64,000 nucleotides of DNA, from positions 124,001 to 188,000 of the forward strand of contig NZ_BJYM01000002.1 of assembly GCF_007991515.1 (NCBI RefSeq). Direction: 5' to 3'. Below, piece by piece: positions 63,103-64,000 of the stretch. The position numbers and the translations under genes are program-made. Positions within the stretch are counted from its first letter, which is position 1. The number at the start of each line of letters is the position of its first letter. This stretch comes from Oceanobacillus sojae (GTDB taxonomy: Bacteria > Bacillota > Bacilli > Bacillales > Amphibacillaceae). A model generated the notes under the pieces. That model was not told where the DNA came from. It ran no database searches and was given only the letters and a program-made list of their open reading frames with translations.

Positions 63103-64000
63103 CTATTCCATTTCATTAAATTTCTGCGAATAGTTCTCAATCTCCCCCATAGAGGATTCAATTTCAGTAATACTCAGCTGATTTTCTTCTAAGGATTGCT
63201 GTATATGACTGCTGTTCTCTGAAATAAGTGTCATTGATTCAGAAACCCGGCTTAAAATATCTTCTGTTTTCGCCGTTTGTTCACGGACTGCTCTTACTTC
63301 CTCCTGTGTTTCCTTAATTGCTTCTCGACTATTTGCAACTTGTTCATTCGTTTCAAGGATTAAATCACTTACTTCTGCCACAGCTGCTGCCGATTGTACA
63401 GCCAGCTTACGGACCTCTTCTGCCACTACTGCAAACCCTTTACCCTGTTCTCCTACTCTGGCAGCCTCAATGGACGCGTTTAATGCTAACAGATTTGTCT
63501 GTCCGGCGATAGATTCAACGATAGAAATAACAGATTTAATTTTCTCAGCACTGTTTGTTAACTGCTCCAGCCTCTCCACAACAAGCACCATCTGATTATC
63601 TAAATTGGACATTCCTGTATTCGTTGTCTTCGTTTGCTCCATTCCAAGCTGCGCTGACTGGCTTGTTGCAGCAGCGATTTCTTCCCCTTGTCTGGAAATC
63701 TGATTTATCCGGTTTGCCTGACTGACCATTTTCATCACAGATTGGTTAGTCTCTGTTGATAAATAGCTTAATCTTTCTGCTGTTTCTTTCATTGAGCTTA
63801 TTAAATTCTGGTTCTTTTCATCCATAATTGCTCTTTTTTCTTCTGTATCTATCTCAAAAGCTTCCAGAACGATCTGCTGTTCGAAATTTAACAGCTTATT
63901 TGTCACTTGAACAGCATGGAGAAAGTTTTCCTTATCCTTATATGTATCAGCTAACAGTATAGAAATTTGAAAGAAAATCTCTTGAAATGAAGCAATATAC
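63103..64000 (-). CDS. HemAT-like methyl-accepting chemotaxis protein, N-terminus cut by window edge
   Basis: The frame is open from the window end. The visible part starts [20 protein letters not shown] and continues to [20 protein letters not shown], which matches the end of the globin-sensor domain and linker of B. subtilis HemAT. A soluble MCP signalling domain follows, with the hairpin tip [37 protein letters not shown]. No transmembrane helices are present. It is thus a likely cytoplasmic oxygen sensor; the haem-binding part is outside the window. Confidence 0.85.
   Translation of the reverse strand, partial: YIASFQEIFFQISILLADTYKDKENFLHAVQVTNKLLNFEQQIVLEAFEIDTEEKRAIMDEKNQNLISSMKETAERLSYLSTETNQSVMKMVSQANRINQISRQGEEIAAATSQSAQLGMEQTKTTNTGMSNLDNQMVLVVERLEQLTNSAEKIKSVISIVESIAGQTNLLALNASIEAARVGEQGKGFAVVAEEVRKLAVQSAAAVAEVSDLILETNEQVANSREAIKETQEEVRAVREQTAKTEDILSRVSESMTLISENSSHIQQSLEENQLSITEIESSMGEIENYSQKFNEME

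Overview
This 64 kb window looks like chromosome from a spore-forming, low-GC Bacillaceae bacterium, most likely Oceanobacillus or a close relative. This is inferred, not searched. The grounds are the AT-rich sequence, AGGAGG-type ribosome binding sites with frequent TTG/GTG starts, two CotD-type spore-coat genes, a YpsA gene, a cytochrome bd oxidase with a CydS-like third subunit, a HemAT-like receptor, a Bacillus-style purine riboswitch and a T-box. No rRNA, tRNA, CRISPR array, prophage or intact transposase was seen.

Layout. 0-2 kb: xpt-pbuX behind a guanine riboswitch. 2.6-3.4 kb: a 722-bp element with perfect 18-bp terminal inverted repeats and no transposase; a partial copy lies at 6.4-6.75 kb. 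3.4-6.2 kb: an SDR, a candidate free-standing ncRNA (4303-4487) with its own promoter and terminator, a DEDDh exonuclease and an MBL hydrolase. 6.9-9.6 kb: proBA under a T-box. 10.6-16.5 kb: cydAB plus a 30-residue cydS, converging on cydDC. 17-24 kb: a HhH-GPD DNA repair protein, a C45 hydrolase, pyridoxine kinase, a DHA2 exporter, an FMN reductase, CotD and an acetyltransferase. 23.8-27.4 kb: a ROK regulator, a putative TIM-barrel glycosidase and an MFS transporter. 27.6-35.8 kb: small housekeeping and accessory genes, including csp and ppaC. 36.8-39.2 kb: a polar amino-acid ABC importer. 39.9-43.7 kb: BASS and TauE-type transporters, a SoxA-like oxidase and a thioesterase.

43.9-52.7 kb: a large sugar-acid catabolic locus on the minus strand: FadR-type GntR, Zn-ADH, KduD-like SDR, ManD/RspA-type dehydratase, a complete TRAP transporter (P-Q-M), a second paralogous DctP, and a 2-hydroxyacid dehydrogenase. 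The same TTGTATACAA palindrome lies in front of the regulator and in front of the second dctP, which suggests a two-promoter regulon. 53.1-58.9 kb, divergent: an Amadori-compound locus in the order known from Bacillus subtilis frlB-O-N-M-D plus frlR, with inverted repeats on both promoters and a probable cre site. 59-64 kb: a metallophosphoesterase, then an unusual esterase / ATP-grasp / esterase cluster, and the C-terminal part of a HemAT-like chemoreceptor cut by the window edge.

The least explained items are the covarying hairpin units in the TIR element, the rod-like ncRNA, the esterase/ATP-grasp/esterase cluster, the ROK operon, and several small membrane peptides.
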